Below, one piece after another: positions 33,766 through 41,651 of a stretch of 63,709 nt of DNA. Origin of the DNA: Solirubrobacteraceae bacterium (GTDB lineage: Bacteria; Actinomycetota; Thermoleophilia; Solirubrobacterales; Solirubrobacteraceae); contig JANJTP010000017.1 of the NCBI GenBank assembly GCA_024711025.1, positions 1-63,709 on the forward strand, read 5' to 3'. Numbering within the stretch: position 1 is the stretch's first letter; the number at the start of each line of letters is the position of its first letter. The notes beneath the pieces were generated by a model, which saw only the letters and a program-made list of their open reading frames with translations, had not been told where the DNA came from and made no database searches. A program made the position numbers and the translations under genes.

Positions 33766-33782
33766 ATACCACCCGGGGGTAT
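33766..33782. promoter_or_regulatory. CsoR-like operator ATACC-N7-GGTAT
   Basis: ATACCACCCGGGGGTAT is a pseudo-palindrome of the GTACCC/GGGTAC class bound by copper-sensing CsoR repressors. Read on the other strand it is ATACCCCCGGGTGGTAT, differing at only two central bases from the site at 39455-39471 before the copper ATPase gene. Confidence 0.72.
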
Positions 33783-33823
33783 CAACGTATCATCACTCGG
33801 CCCGAGCCGACCGGGACCCGCGG

Positions 33824-34228
33824 TCACCGGTGGTGCTCCTCGTGCCGAGCGCCGTCCGTCTGCCGAGGGGCGGCCGGCGCACGGCGCTCGCCGTCGTCCG
33901 AGCCGGTGATCGCCGGCGCGACGACGAGCGACGAGAGCGCGAACAGCACGGCAAATAGCGCGAGCGCGGCGGACGGCGCCCGCCACGAGCCCGTCCGCCG
34001 CCTCATGCGAACGAGCATCGGCAGCGCCGCGACAAGGCCGAGGAGACCGAACAGCAGCGTGCCGGCGAACCCGGCGAAAAGCGCCGCCCCGGCGAGCGGA
34101 CCGGCGTGGTGCAGGACGTGGGGCGCGGCGCCGAGCAGCGCCGCGCCCACGCCCGCCGCCGCCAGCCGCACGCGCCGGAGCAGGCTCGGCGGCGCGGCAT
34201 GGGCGGCGTCAGCGATCGACGCGGTCAT
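33824..34228 (-). CDS. Membrane protein of the copper block with His-rich end
   Basis: A 134-residue protein with about three helices: roughly 20-38 (LAAAGVGAALLGAAPHVLHH), 45-70 and 87-105. His residues lie in the first helix and the tail ends DGARHEEHHR. Not recognised as a named family. The ATG overlaps the stop of the 82-residue membrane protein by 4 bp, so the two are coupled. It is the last gene of the copper operon. A metal-related envelope role is inference from context and the His residues. Confidence 0.72.
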   Translation of the reverse strand: MTASIADAAHAAPPSLLRRVRLAAAGVGAALLGAAPHVLHHAGPLAGAALFAGFAGTLLFGLLGLVAALPMLVRMRRRTGSWRAPSAALALFAVLFALSSLVVAPAITGSDDGERRAPAAPRQTDGARHEEHHR

Positions 34229-34473
34229 CCGCGCCCGTCGGTGGGGGCCGGCGGTGTCGACCCCGGCGGGCCATCGATCGACCGATTCCCATCGCGCGAA
34301 CCGGAGCCGTGACTGCCGTGATGGCCGCCCATCGAGCCCATGACGAGCGTCATGACGAGCATGCAGACGGCGAGCGGGACGAGCGAGCCCAGGCCCGCGC
34401 CGCCGATGATCAGCACGACGCCGACCAGCAGCATCGGGGCGCACATCAGCAGGTGCTTCAGGTGGCCCTTCAT
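34225..34473 (-). CDS. Small two-helix membrane protein with His-rich C-terminus
   Basis: An 82-residue protein. Two close helices (about 6-26 and 29-47) contain HLLMCAPMLLVGVVLIIGG, with Met and Cys residues that could bind Cu(I). A tail with GGHHGSHGSG follows. The ATG is preceded by GAGGAGG. Short His/Met membrane proteins like this are common in copper clusters; the family is unnamed to me. It overlaps the next gene by 4 bp. A palindrome, CCTAC-N5-GTAGG, lies 46 bp upstream. Confidence 0.74.
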   Translation of the reverse strand: MKGHLKHLLMCAPMLLVGVVLIIGGAGLGSLVPLAVCMLVMTLVMGSMGGHHGSHGSGSRDGNRSIDGPPGSTPPAPTDGRG

Positions 34474-34518
34474 GACAGGCCCTCCTCGACTCGGATGACT
34501 CCAGGGTAGCCCGTGACT

Positions 34519-34533
34519 CCTACGGTCTGTAGG
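34519..34533. promoter_or_regulatory. Palindrome CCTAC-N5-GTAGG
   Basis: A perfect 5-bp inverted repeat around GGTCT, in the gap between the multicopper protein and the 82-residue protein. It could be a metalloregulator site for the last two genes; the evidence is the symmetry and position only. Confidence 0.4.
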
Positions 34534-34554
34534 GGTGCTGCCGCTCCGCGATCG

Positions 34555-35790
34555 TCACTCATGGCCGGCTCCTTCCCCAGTCGTGTGGCCCTGGTCGGCC
34601 TCCGGCATCGCCGCGTGCTCGTCGCCGGTCATCGGCTCGGGCGCCGGCGTCGGCTCGGGCGCCGGCGCGTTGGTCGTCTCGAGCGCGCCGATGGCGCCAC
34701 GGACCATGTCCCCGAAGGCGTGGGTGACGAACGGATACTTGCCCTCACGGTCGAGCGTGAGCTCGACGAAGCCGCCCTCGGACGGCCCGAGATTCATCGT
34801 CTGAGCGTGCCGCCGCTCGTCGCCCTCGCTCCACACCCGGTCGAACACACTGCCGATGACGTGGAAGTAGGACGGCAGCGACGGACCGGCATTGAGCACC
34901 CAGATCCGCACGCGCTCACCGCGCCGCACGGCGATCGGCTTCTTGTAGTACTGCGTCGCGTAGCCGTTGAAGGCGATCACGTCGGGTGCCTTGGCGACCA
35001 TCTTCTCGACCGACGCGTCCTCCTTGGGACGCCCGATGTAGAACTCCTGCTGGGTCAGCCAGAGCTCTCGATCGACCTTTGGCAGGCGGCGTGGCTTGAC
35101 GACCATCATGCCCGCCATCCCCGCACCGACGTGGCGCAGCGCCGGCATGGTCCCGCAGTGGTACATGAAGACGCCCGGGTGCTTGGCGACGAAGCGGAAG
35201 CGCAGCGCCTTGCCGGGGTCGACGTCGCGGTAGGCACGCTGCGGCGAGACCTCCGCGGCGTGCGTGTCGAACGAATGCGGGAAGTGCACCTGCATCGCCT
35301 TCGAGCTGCCGTTGACCATCTCGATCTCGACGGTGTCGCCCTGGCCGACGACGATCGGCGGCGAGCCGCCGGTGCCCGACAGCCTCCGACCGTTGACCGA
35401 GTAGGACCAGACGCGCAGCGCCGGCTTCTCGTCGGAGACGCGCGTGACGTGCTCGGCGACGTCGAGACGGAAGCGCTTGACCTTGCCGGCGGGAATCGCC
35501 GGAAGCGCAGGGTCGGGGCGCCGGTAGCGCTCCACGCGCGTGGAGCCCGTCGCCTCGTGCTCATCCATGGCGAGGTCGGCGCCCTCCATCAGCGCGCGCT
35601 CCGGGCCGTAGTCGGGAACCTGCGTGGCGGCTGCCGCCGGGTCGGCCGGCGCAGCGTCGGTGCGATCGCTCAGGCCGACGGCAAGGCCGCCGGCGCCGAG
35701 CACGACGCCCAGCAGGGCGATGGCCTGCCAGCGTCGTGGGGATGAGGCGCGAGCCCCTGCGGGCTCACGCTGCGGGTCGTCTTCGAGCAT
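34555..35790 (-). CDS. Two-domain multicopper protein with NirK-type ligands
   Basis: A 411-residue membrane-anchored cupredoxin protein (anchor about 21-41). Ligands line up with copper nitrite reductase: type-1 His172, Cys212, His220, Met225; type-2 His177, His211, His357; and the NirK catalytic pair Asp175 and His310 (HSFDTHA, FMYHCGTMPALRHVGAGMAGM, SYFHVIGS, THAFGDM). So it may be a nitrite reductase or a related copper oxidase such as a two-domain laccase. The tail is repetitive Pro/Glu/His (PEPTPAPEP, GHTTGEGAGHE). GAGGA precedes the ATG. It lies in the copper operon, which argues for copper oxidation or storage. Confidence 0.88.
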   Translation of the reverse strand: MLEDDPQREPAGARASSPRRWQAIALLGVVLGAGGLAVGLSDRTDAAPADPAAAATQVPDYGPERALMEGADLAMDEHEATGSTRVERYRRPDPALPAIPAGKVKRFRLDVAEHVTRVSDEKPALRVWSYSVNGRRLSGTGGSPPIVVGQGDTVEIEMVNGSSKAMQVHFPHSFDTHAAEVSPQRAYRDVDPGKALRFRFVAKHPGVFMYHCGTMPALRHVGAGMAGMMVVKPRRLPKVDRELWLTQQEFYIGRPKEDASVEKMVAKAPDVIAFNGYATQYYKKPIAVRRGERVRIWVLNAGPSLPSYFHVIGSVFDRVWSEGDERRHAQTMNLGPSEGGFVELTLDREGKYPFVTHAFGDMVRGAIGALETTNAPAPEPTPAPEPMTGDEHAAMPEADQGHTTGEGAGHE

Positions 35791-35937
35791 GTTGGGTCTT
35801 CCTCTGGGATCTGAGAGCTCGCTGCACGCGCGACGGCGCGCGCAGCCCGAGATGGCGCGACGGCGGAGCCGTCCTGGTCGCGGTCGTGCGACCGCGCTCG
35901 CAACCGGGATTCCCGGTGCGCGCGCGGCGCGAGCAGC

Positions 35938-36267
35938 TCAGAGCAGCAGGACCTCGAGCTCCGGCGGGCCGGCGCGGATAGGCGTCGCGGACCGCGGGAC
36001 GAGGACAAACTCGGCCGTCGCCTGAGCGGGCACGACGAGCCACGTTCGCCGCGCCGGCGACGATCGAGCGAACGCGACCGCGCCGATGGCGGCGGCAGCC
36101 GTCTCGGCGACCGCGAGGCAGACGGCCACAGCGTCGTCCACGTGCTCACCGGACGCCCCTCCGTGGGCAACCGCCACCACGCCGGCCAGCGCCAGCAGCG
36201 CCGCGATGACGAGCACGCGACGGCGCCGGCGCCGGACGAAGCGGTTGAGGTCGCTGAGCAGCATCAC
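35938..36267 (-). CDS. Small membrane protein, unknown
   Basis: A 109-residue protein. An Arg-rich start (FVRRRRRRVLVIAALLALAG) leads into a first helix (about 17-35). A second hydrophobic segment (about 46-66) and an Ala/Val-rich C-terminus ending LEVLLL follow. No family recognised. It lies 13 bp downstream of the Lgt-like gene on the same strand and 147 bp before the multicopper gene, so it is probably an operon member. Confidence 0.6.
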   Translation of the reverse strand: MMLLSDLNRFVRRRRRRVLVIAALLALAGVVAVAHGGASGEHVDDAVAVCLAVAETAAAAIGAVAFARSSPARRTWLVVPAQATAEFVLVPRSATPIRAGPPELEVLLL

Positions 36268-36280
36268 GCGGTGCGGGAGC

Positions 36281-37036
36281 TCATGCCGCGGGGACGGGGA
36301 GGTCGGAGCGAGCAGCAGGACGCACCGCCAGCAAACCCACGCCGATCAGGACGAACGCGGCGGCGAAGAGCTGCGGCTGGGTCAGCCCGAGCACGACGGC
36401 GTCGTTGCGTCGCAGTAGCTCGACGAGGAAGCGGGCGACCCCGGAGAGCACGAGGTAGACGGCGAACAGCGACACGGCGGAGATGCGTGCGCGAAGTCGC
36501 CACAGCACGGCGAAGATCAGCAGCCCGACGAGCGTCTCGTAGACCGGCGTCGGATGCACGCGCTCCAGCGTCGGGACCTCGCCGTCGGGATAGCTCATCG
36601 CCCAGGGGAGGTCGCTCGGCACGCCGTAGGTTCCGTCGCCGGCGAGCTGGCAGCCGATGCGTCCCACCGCGTAGGCGATCGCCAGCGCGGGCGCGGCCGC
36701 GCCCAGCAGAGCCGGCAGGCTCACGCGCATCCGCCACGCGACGAGCAGCGTCGCGAGCGCGCCGCCGATCACTCCGCCGTACCAGGTGAAGCCGGCGCCT
36801 GAGACCGACTCGGTCAGCCCGACGCTCCTGAGATGCTCGGCCAGCCAGTAGAGCCGCGCGCCGACCATGCCGCCGAGCAGCGCGGCGATCGTCAGGGCGC
36901 CGGCCGCGTCGGGCCGGCCGGCGCGCCTGGCGAGCTCGTGACGGACCACCCACCACGCGGCGAGCGCGGCCAGCGCCCACATCGCTCCGTAGCCGTGCAC
37001 GCTGAGCGGGCCGAGCTCGAACAGGACCGGGCGCAT
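36281..37036 (-). CDS. Lgt-like prolipoprotein diacylglyceryl transferase family protein
   Basis: A 251-residue polytopic membrane protein. The Lgt landmarks are [17 protein letters not shown] at the N-terminus, FTWYGGVIGG, and the signature region AVGRIGCQLAGDGTYG. The family's usual GRIGNF(I/M)NGE has Asn where this protein has Cys, so diacylglyceryl transfer is uncertain. It is coupled to the copper ATPase (start and stop share a base). Since lipobox proteins in the window need a standard Lgt, a second, canonical lgt is expected elsewhere and this one is likely a copper-cluster paralogue. Alternative: an Lgt-fold protein with a new role. Confidence 0.85.
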   Translation of the reverse strand: MRPVLFELGPLSVHGYGAMWALAALAAWWVVRHELARRAGRPDAAGALTIAALLGGMVGARLYWLAEHLRSVGLTESVSGAGFTWYGGVIGGALATLLVAWRMRVSLPALLGAAAPALAIAYAVGRIGCQLAGDGTYGVPSDLPWAMSYPDGEVPTLERVHPTPVYETLVGLLIFAVLWRLRARISAVSLFAVYLVLSGVARFLVELLRRNDAVVLGLTQPQLFAAAFVLIGVGLLAVRPAARSDLPVPAA

Positions 37037-39387
37037 CAGACCGCCTCCCGCCTCGCCGCCGAGGCATCCGGCAGCGGCAGGCGCTTCAGCGCGATCGCGT
37101 TGGCGGCGACGATCACGCTGGAGCCCGACATCGAGATCGCCGCGACCTCGGGTCTGAGGACGAACCCGAGCGGCGCGAAGACACCGGCGGCGATCGGCAG
37201 CGCGAGGCCGTTGTAGCCGACCGCCCACGCGAGGTTCTGGCGCATCTTGCGCAGCGTCCCGCGGCTGATCGCTATCGCGGTCGCGACGTCGAGCGGGTCG
37301 GAGCGCATCAACACGACGTCGGCGGTCTCGACGGCGACGTCGGTGCCGGCGCCGATCGCGATGCCGACGTCGGCCTGTGCCAGCGCGGGCGCGTCGTTGA
37401 TGCCGTCACCGACCATCGCAACCCTGCGGCCGCGCCGCTGCAGCTCGGCGATCGCCGTCGCCTTGTCCGCGGGAAGCACCTCGCCGAGGACCTCGTCGAT
37501 GCCCAGGCCGGAGGCGATGCGCTCGGCGGTCGCCTGGCTGTCACCGGAGAGCATGACGACGTGCAGGCCCTGCTCGCGCAGCATCCGCGCAGCCTCGGCG
37601 GAGGTCTCGCGCGGCGCGTCGGCGACGGCGATCACCGCGACCGCCCTTCCGTCGACCGCCACGTGCACGGCCGTGCGACCCTGGCCGACGAGCCGCTCGA
37701 AGTCAGCCGCCAGACCGTCGGCGGAGACGCGCTCGCGCGCCAGCAGCCGTGCGTTGCCGACCGCGACGTGACGACCGTCGACGCTCGCCACGACCCCAAG
37801 GCCGGGAACCGCCTCGAACCCCTCGGCTCGTGGCACGTCGACGCCGCGCACGCGAGCGGCACGAACGATGGCCTGGGCGGTCGGATGCTCGGAGCCGCCT
37901 TCGGCGGCCGCGACGAGCTGCAGCAGCTCGTCCGCGTCGATGCCGTCGGCGGTCGCGACCTCGATGACCTCCGGCTCGCCGCGGGTCAACGTGCCGGTCT
38001 TGTCGAAGACCACCGTGTCGAGCCGCGCGCCCTGCTCCAGCGCCATCGCGTGCTTGAAGAGGATCCCGCGCCGCGCCCCCAGCCCTGAGCCGACCATGAT
38101 CGCGGTCGGCGTCGCCAGCCCGAGCGCGTCGGGGCAGGTGATCACGACGACGGTGATCGCGAACAGCAGCGCCTCGGACGCGTCGCGCCCGACGACGAAG
38201 AACCAGATGGCGAACGTCAGCGTGCCGCCGATCAGCGCGACGAGGACGAGCCAGAAGGCCGCCCGGTCGGCCAGCCGCTGCCCCGGCGCCTTGGAGCTCT
38301 GCGCCTCCTGGACCAGCTTCACGATGTGCGCCAGCGCGGTGTCGGAGCCGACCGCGCTCGCACGGGCGCGCAGCGTCCCGTTGGCGTTGATCGTCGCCCC
38401 GACCAGGCGATCGCCCGGGGCCTTGTGGACCGGCATGCTCTCGCCGGTCACCGTCGACTCGTCGACCTCGCTCTCGCCCTCCAGGACCTCCGCGTCGACG
38501 GGGATCTTGGCTCCGGGCCGGATCAGCAGCAGGTCGCCGACGATCACCTCGGCGGTCGGGACCTCGACAGGCTCGTCGCCGCGCAAGACGAGCGCCTTCG
38601 GCGGCGCGAGGTCGAGCAGCGCGCGGATCGCGTCGTTCGCGCCGCCGCGCGCCCGCATCTCGAACCAGTGGCCGAGCAGCACGAAGGTCGCGAGCATCGC
38701 CGCCGCCTCGTAGAAGACCTCTCCCTCGCCGAGCACCGTCGCGACGATCGAGTACGCCCAGCCGACGCCGATCGCGACCGCGACGAGCACCATCATGTCC
38801 AGCGTGCGCGCCCGCAGCGCGCGCACCGCGCCGGTGAAGAAGATCGACGAGGCGTAGAGCACGACGGGCAGGCTGAGCAGCAGCAGCCACACGTCTCGCG
38901 GCAGCCCCAACGGCGTCGCCAGCTCGCTGCCCAGCAGCTCGGTGCCGACGCTCGACCAGAGCACGATCGGGACCGTGAACGCCAGCGCGACGAGGAAGCG
39001 CCGTCGCATGTCCCGGACCATCGCGTCCATCGACATGCCGGCGTGGCCGCCGTGCTCGTGGCCGTGGGCCTGCTCGGCGCGCGCGACCGCGTCGTGGTCG
39101 TGCGGCGCCGCGCGCCCCGGCTCCGCGAGCGGATCGCAGACGTGCCCCGGCACCGACTGGCCCGCGCAGTGATAGCCGCACTGCTCGATCCACTCGCGCA
39201 GCTGCGCCACCGAGGTCTGCTCCGGGTCGTAGCTCACGACCGCCGTCTGGGCGACCGGGTTGGCGGCGACCGAGACGACGCCCGGACGCCGCGCGAGGAC
39301 CCGTTCGACCACAGCCTGCTCGCTCGCGTAGCTGAGACCGCCGACGTGCAGCACGGCCGTTACGCGATGAGGCTCGGTGGTGGTCAT
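37036..39387 (-). CDS. Heavy-metal P1B-type ATPase with CPD motif (copper type)
   Basis: A 783-residue metal-pumping ATPase. An N-terminal HMA-like fold (about 8-75) lacks the CxxC motif; its place reads GGLSYASE. A Cys/His segment (70-118: [22 protein letters not shown]) follows. Catalytic elements are TGES (314-317), phosphorylated Asp462 in DKTGT, SEHP (499-502) and GDGINDAP (660-667). The membrane metal site reads CPD (418-420) instead of CPC or CPH. Length and the block before helix 1 resemble CopB. ATG at 39387. It heads the copper operon behind a CsoR-like site. Copper is likely; another soft metal is possible. Confidence 0.92.
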   Translation of the reverse strand: MTTTEPHRVTAVLHVGGLSYASEQAVVERVLARRPGVVSVAANPVAQTAVVSYDPEQTSVAQLREWIEQCGYHCAGQSVPGHVCDPLAEPGRAAPHDHDAVARAEQAHGHEHGGHAGMSMDAMVRDMRRRFLVALAFTVPIVLWSSVGTELLGSELATPLGLPRDVWLLLLSLPVVLYASSIFFTGAVRALRARTLDMMVLVAVAIGVGWAYSIVATVLGEGEVFYEAAAMLATFVLLGHWFEMRARGGANDAIRALLDLAPPKALVLRGDEPVEVPTAEVIVGDLLLIRPGAKIPVDAEVLEGESEVDESTVTGESMPVHKAPGDRLVGATINANGTLRARASAVGSDTALAHIVKLVQEAQSSKAPGQRLADRAAFWLVLVALIGGTLTFAIWFFVVGRDASEALLFAITVVVITCPDALGLATPTAIMVGSGLGARRGILFKHAMALEQGARLDTVVFDKTGTLTRGEPEVIEVATADGIDADELLQLVAAAEGGSEHPTAQAIVRAARVRGVDVPRAEGFEAVPGLGVVASVDGRHVAVGNARLLARERVSADGLAADFERLVGQGRTAVHVAVDGRAVAVIAVADAPRETSAEAARMLREQGLHVVMLSGDSQATAERIASGLGIDEVLGEVLPADKATAIAELQRRGRRVAMVGDGINDAPALAQADVGIAIGAGTDVAVETADVVLMRSDPLDVATAIAISRGTLRKMRQNLAWAVGYNGLALPIAAGVFAPLGFVLRPEVAAISMSGSSVIVAANAIALKRLPLPDASAARREAV

Positions 39388-39454
39388 CGATCTGTCGATC
39401 CTTGGGCCCCGTCGTGCTCCCACGCGGCGTCGGATCCCGCGAGGGCCACTCTAG

Positions 39455-39471
39455 ATACCCCCTAGTGGTAT
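39455..39471. promoter_or_regulatory. CsoR-like operator before the copper operon
   Basis: ATACCCCCTAGTGGTAT, 68 bp before the ATPase ATG, is a pseudo-palindrome of the CsoR type. It matches the reverse complement of the site at 33766-33782 at 15 of 17 positions. No csoR gene is in the window. Confidence 0.75.
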
Positions 39472-39551
39472 GTCAAGACGATGTGACGTCGGCTCGGGCA
39501 CGGCGCTCCGACCGCGAGGCCGGTGGTGTCGTGCCGAGTGAGCTGCGCCGC

Positions 39552-40376
39552 TCACTCCCATGAGCGCAGCGTCCTCAGCGGGTCGACGGGCCGCCCGCCG
39601 CGATACCAGCCGGGAGCCGTCCAGAGCTCGAAGTGGAGGTGGCAGCCGGTGGCGCGTCCTGTCTCGCCGACCTCGCCGATCGGCTCTCCGGCCGCGACGA
39701 CGTCGCCGGTTCGCACCAGGGCGCGCCGGCGCATGTGCATGTAGGCGTACGAGCGACCGTCGGCCATCTGGACGACCGCGTAGTTCCCGGCTCGGCTCTG
39801 GAAGATCGACTGGATCACCCGGCCCGGCAGCGCGGCGACGAGCGGCGTGCCGCAGCGGGCGAACACGTCCTGGCCCTGGTGCCCGCGGCCCCCGCCGAAG
39901 CGGCTGATCGCCGTGCCGTAGGCGTGGGCGCCGCGAATCGGGAAGATCGGCTGCCCCTCGTCGACGGGCGCGGCGTCGATCGGCAGGCCGCCGGGCGGCT
40001 CGGCCACGATCGTCACCTTCCGGGCCCGCGCGCGGCCGGTGGAGCCGATGACCTCGACCGGGCCGGAGCGAGTCCGCGCCGGCACCCTGACTCGGACCTC
40101 GTGGCGCTCCGCGGCGACCGGCCGGACGCTGCGGTCGTCACGGGCGCCGCGCGCGCCGAGGAAGCGAACCCGGGTGACGCCCTGCAGGCTGTGGCCGCCG
40201 ATGCGCAGCTCGCCACCGCGCCGGCATCGATCCGGCGCCCCGCCGGAGCACGAGAGCGAGGCGATGGCGGGGCGGCCGGGGGCGGCGAGGCCGCCGCTCG
40301 GCAGGGCCGAGGCCGACGCGGGAAGGGCGAGGCCGAAAAGTCCGGCGATCAGCGCGATGGCGCTACGTGGGGACAC
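39552..40376 (-). CDS. Secreted M23 (LytM-type) peptidoglycan endopeptidase
   Basis: A 274-residue exported Zn peptidase that would cut cell-wall cross-bridges. Signal peptide about 1-24 ending ASALP. An Ig-like or linker region (about 35-125) follows. The M23 domain (about 150-270) has the metal motif GRGHQGQDVF (HxxxD) and GCHLHFEL (HxH). The GTG start follows AGGAG at 7 nt. Upstream on the same strand lies a candidate c-di-AMP riboswitch (40392-40545), which in actinobacteria controls cell-wall hydrolases, in good agreement with this product. Confidence 0.93.
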   Translation of the reverse strand: MSPRSAIALIAGLFGLALPASASALPSGGLAAPGRPAIASLSCSGGAPDRCRRGGELRIGGHSLQGVTRVRFLGARGARDDRSVRPVAAERHEVRVRVPARTRSGPVEVIGSTGRARARKVTIVAEPPGGLPIDAAPVDEGQPIFPIRGAHAYGTAISRFGGGRGHQGQDVFARCGTPLVAALPGRVIQSIFQSRAGNYAVVQMADGRSYAYMHMRRRALVRTGDVVAAGEPIGEVGETGRATGCHLHFELWTAPGWYRGGRPVDPLRTLRSWE

Positions 40377-40391
40377 GAAGATCTCCTCTGC

Positions 40392-40545
40392 TCATGCCTA
40401 CGGGGTGAGCTGACGGGCTCGTGCGAAGAGGTGCACGCCGGTCGACGCTGCGACCGGTTCGCCCCACGAAGTTGGGTCCCCCGCTCCGGGTCGCCCATGC
40501 GGCCCGGACTCGGCTATCTCCTACGAAGTGTCGGAGCCTAGCAAG
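40392..40545 (-). promoter_or_regulatory. Candidate c-di-AMP (ydaO/yuaA) riboswitch
   Basis: The minus strand between the upstream lipoprotein gene and the M23 gene carries the conserved blocks of the ydaO class in order: GGGGGACCCAAC, GGGGCGAACCGG, a variable stem, then GAGCCCGTCAGCTCACCCCG and GTAGGC. A purine-rich ribosome site and the GTG of the peptidase follow. The same sequence order is known from the rpfA leader of Streptomyces, where c-di-AMP binding lowers expression of wall-lytic enzymes. The 5' limit is approximate. Confidence 0.85.
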
Positions 40546-40626
40546 AGAGCGGAAGGCGACGCCCCGACCCGCCCTGCGAGCGCCCGCCGTGCCGAGGGCG
40601 ACACGGCCGCCTCGCGTCGGCCGCCG

Positions 40627-41568
40627 TCAGTGCGGGACCTCCGCCCGGGCCCGCCAGCTCCGGCCACCATCGGTGGAGCGCAGGATCCGGCCATCGCCGG
40701 CCGCGAGGTAGAGGTCGTCCCCGCTCGCGGCGAAGGCCGCGGGCGCCCCCGGAATCACGCCCCCCATCGGCACCGGGCCCTTGCCCCCGTCCACCCGCAG
40801 CACACGGCCTCGTTGGTCGGCGGCGAAGAGACCCCTTTGTTGGGTCCAAGCGAGAAGGCCGGTGACGCTCGCGCCGACGGGGCGCCACGACGCGCCCGAG
40901 CTCCGGGAGACGACGATTCCCTCCTCGGTCGCGGCGGCGACCTCGGCCGGGTGCCCCGGACGCACGGCGAGGCTGAGCACGGGGCCCGGCTGGGCCCTCG
41001 CCGCGCGCCACCGGCGCCCGCCGTCGGAGGACACGAGCAGCCACCCGTCGAGCCCGTTGTAGCCGTAGGCGAGGCGGCCCTCCACCGCCAGGGCGTGGAA
41101 GTCGGCGGCTCCGTCGAGCGACAGCGTCGCCCACGTCGCGCCACCGTCGAGCGACTCCACCAGGCCGAGATGCGGAGATCGCTCGGCGGCCAGCTCGGGG
41201 TGGCCGGAGGCGAGGAGGCGCCGGCCCGACCGACTGAGGCCCATGAGATCGGGCCTCGCGCCACCGATCGGGCGGGCTGACCGCTCGTTCGGCCCCGCTC
41301 TCCAGAGGCCGGTGTGGGTCGCGACGAGCACGGCGCCCTCGTCGTCGACGACGAGTCCATGGACGTGACCGGCCTTGTCGGAGCCGCCCGCGTAGCTCGA
41401 GCCGCCCGCGTCGACGCCGGTCGTGCCACGAGACTCGCCGCCACCGCACGATGCGAGCGTCGCGGCGAGCAGGATCGCCGACACGAAAGCGGCAGCCCCC
41501 CGCGAACCGGGCCTCGCCCCTCGGAGCCTACGGCGCGCGGGGTTGATCGCGACCGGCATCGGGAGCAT
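40627..41568 (-). CDS. Lipoprotein with BNR/sialidase-like beta-propeller repeats
   Basis: A 313-residue exported lipoprotein. An Arg-rich start is followed by a hydrophobic segment and lipobox LASC near residue 40. HVHGLVVDDEG opens the propeller, and repeated blades carry Asp-box-like motifs (SLDGGATW, SSDGGRRW, STDGGRSW). Propellers of this kind are often annotated as exo-alpha-sialidase-like or photosystem-stability-factor-like without proven enzyme activity. The start at 41568 is one of two ATGs 9 bp apart. It stands between the M23/riboswitch unit and the second merA. Confidence 0.84.
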   Translation of the reverse strand: MLPMPVAINPARRRLRGARPGSRGAAAFVSAILLAATLASCGGGESRGTTGVDAGGSSYAGGSDKAGHVHGLVVDDEGAVLVATHTGLWRAGPNERSARPIGGARPDLMGLSRSGRRLLASGHPELAAERSPHLGLVESLDGGATWATLSLDGAADFHALAVEGRLAYGYNGLDGWLLVSSDGGRRWRAARAQPGPVLSLAVRPGHPAEVAAATEEGIVVSRSSGASWRPVGASVTGLLAWTQQRGLFAADQRGRVLRVDGGKGPVPMGGVIPGAPAAFAASGDDLYLAAGDGRILRSTDGGRSWRARAEVPH

Positions 41569-41651
41569 CCTACATGGCGTAGTACGACGTCTCGCCGATG
41601 CGAGCGCGAACCCCGAGGCGATGCACACGGATGCGACCGCGCGTCGCGGCC

